Shown piece after piece: positions 24,536 to 24,914 of a DNA stretch of 24,914 bases (position 1 is its first letter; every line of letters begins with the position of its first letter). Under the pieces are notes generated by a model, which worked only from the letters and a program-made list of their open reading frames with translations, was not told where the DNA came from and ran no database searches. The DNA is taken from the NCBI GenBank assembly GCA_947624845.1, contig CANQMB010000004.1, forward strand, positions 1 to 24,914, in the 5' to 3' direction. The translations under genes were made by a program, and so were the position numbers. This DNA is from an uncultured Bacilli bacterium (GTDB taxonomy: Bacteria > Bacillota_I > Bacilli_A > RF39 > UBA660).

Positions 24536-24832
24536 ATGGCAGTTGGTAGAATTGCAGGAGATGAAGAGGCATTTGCAGTAGTAATTAATAATTTTGTGAA
24601 GGCAAGTGAAGATTATAAGCGAGAACTAGGAAGACTTACAAATTTAATTACTGAAATTACAAATGGAGATATTCGGGGTGTTCTTGCTGAAGATTTAAGA
24701 AATAAATATGAGGCTAAAATGGATACTTTTAATTTACTAAGAAAAACTCTTGAAGAAGCAGAAAGTGCAATGGAATTTAAAAATAAAGAATTTAATAATT
24801 TAATTTCTAGTGTAAAAAGTGGAATGAGATAA
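24536..24832 (+). CDS. WXG100-family T7SS protein with IxG in place of WxG
   Basis: 98 residues from ATG 24536, with an almost ideal ribosome site AGGAGGTGA (24522-24530), which suggests high expression; an in-frame GTG at 24527 lies inside that site. Two long helices are separated by a turn at about 43-50 (NGDIRGVL), where family members usually have Trp-x-Gly; here it is Ile46-Arg-Gly48. The end of helix 2 carries FKNKE (81-85), an aromatic variant of the YxxxD/E secretion signal, before SSVKSGMR. The length is exactly that of the family. It follows essC and yukD, so it is the likely small secreted partner or chaperone of the system. Confidence 0.8.
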   Translation: MAVGRIAGDEEAFAVVINNFVKASEDYKRELGRLTNLITEITNGDIRGVLAEDLRNKYEAKMDTFNLLRKTLEEAESAMEFKNKEFNNLISSVKSGMR

Positions 24833-24850
24833 TAGGAAGGTGACTAACTA

Positions 24851-24914
24851 TTAAAAGTCAATATATTTTTAATAGAAAGTTATAAATGGAAAAGTATCCC
24901 ACGCCAAAAAGATT
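24851..24914 (+). CDS. possible next T7SS gene, truncated by the window, start unclear
   Basis: After AGGAAGGTGAC (24834-24844) an open frame runs from 24848 to the window end, reading LKVNIFLIESYKWKSIP from 24851. It has the look of a coding start, and the distance to the ribosome site is right. But no ATG, GTG or TTG lies in this frame; the codon at the expected place is TTA. An ATG at 24886 is in another frame and has no clear ribosome site. It may be a non-standard start, a sequence error, or not a gene. Confidence 0.25.

Noticed and set aside
1..24914. tRNA or rRNA genes, CRISPR arrays, insertion sequences, relaxase or integrase genes
   Set aside because: Read for on both strands; no cloverleaf, regularly spaced repeats, transposase, relaxase or recombinase motifs were seen. 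A search with tRNAscan and HMMs would be decisive.

Overview
The window is strongly AT-rich. It has Shine-Dalgarno sites of the GGAGGTGAT type, many TATAAT boxes with a TGn extension, UGA used as a stop codon (genes ending at 4223, 14053 and, on the minus strand, 16825), and homologues of Firmicutes families (YukD, EssC, DUF3603-like, RmuC, PrgI). This points to a low-GC Gram-positive of the class Bacilli, probably an uncultured gut lineage with a small genome. That placement is an inference; there is no rRNA in the window.

Region A (about 1-12330) is a compact conjugation-type type IV secretion (T4SS) locus, all on the plus strand. In order it encodes: a secreted or membrane protein ending in a VirB2/TrbC-like pilin hairpin; a VirB6/TrbL-like polytopic channel protein; a PrgI/VirB3-like protein; a TraC/TrsD-like domain encoded separately from the VirB4 ATPase; VirB4; a membrane-anchored two-domain wall hydrolase (GH73 glucosaminidase plus CHAP, the VirB1 role); a lipoprotein with a C-terminal membrane helix; the VirD4 coupling ATPase; and a single-pass protein with a large outer domain. 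Genes 1 to 7 look like one operon behind a promoter at 106-134. virD4 and the last gene have their own promoters, which share an identical 17-bp block. No relaxase, integrase, replication gene or att site is visible here, so the cargo (DNA or protein) is open.

Region B (about 12385-17823) looks like ordinary chromosome: a single-domain rhodanese, a DedA/TVP38-type membrane protein, an unrecognised conserved protein, RmuC, a TasA/SipW-type secreted protein, a small two-helix membrane protein, a DUF3603-like protein, and tryptophanyl-tRNA synthetase on the minus strand. trpS and the DUF3603-like gene converge with only 2 bp between their stop codons and appear to share a symmetrical terminator built from both coding 3' ends.

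Region C (17922-24914) starts with a membrane-anchored protein carrying an HExxH zinc-protease signature. It continues into a type VIIb (ESX-like) secretion operon: EssC ATPase, YukD/EsaB ubiquitin-like protein and a WXG100-family protein whose central WxG is IxG. The window ends just after it, where a further reading frame begins without a normal start codon.

The main point of interest is that two envelope-spanning secretion machines, a relaxase-less T4SS cassette with several non-standard components and a T7SSb, lie about 7 kb apart with housekeeping genes between them. They come with their own wall hydrolase and a predicted membrane metalloprotease.
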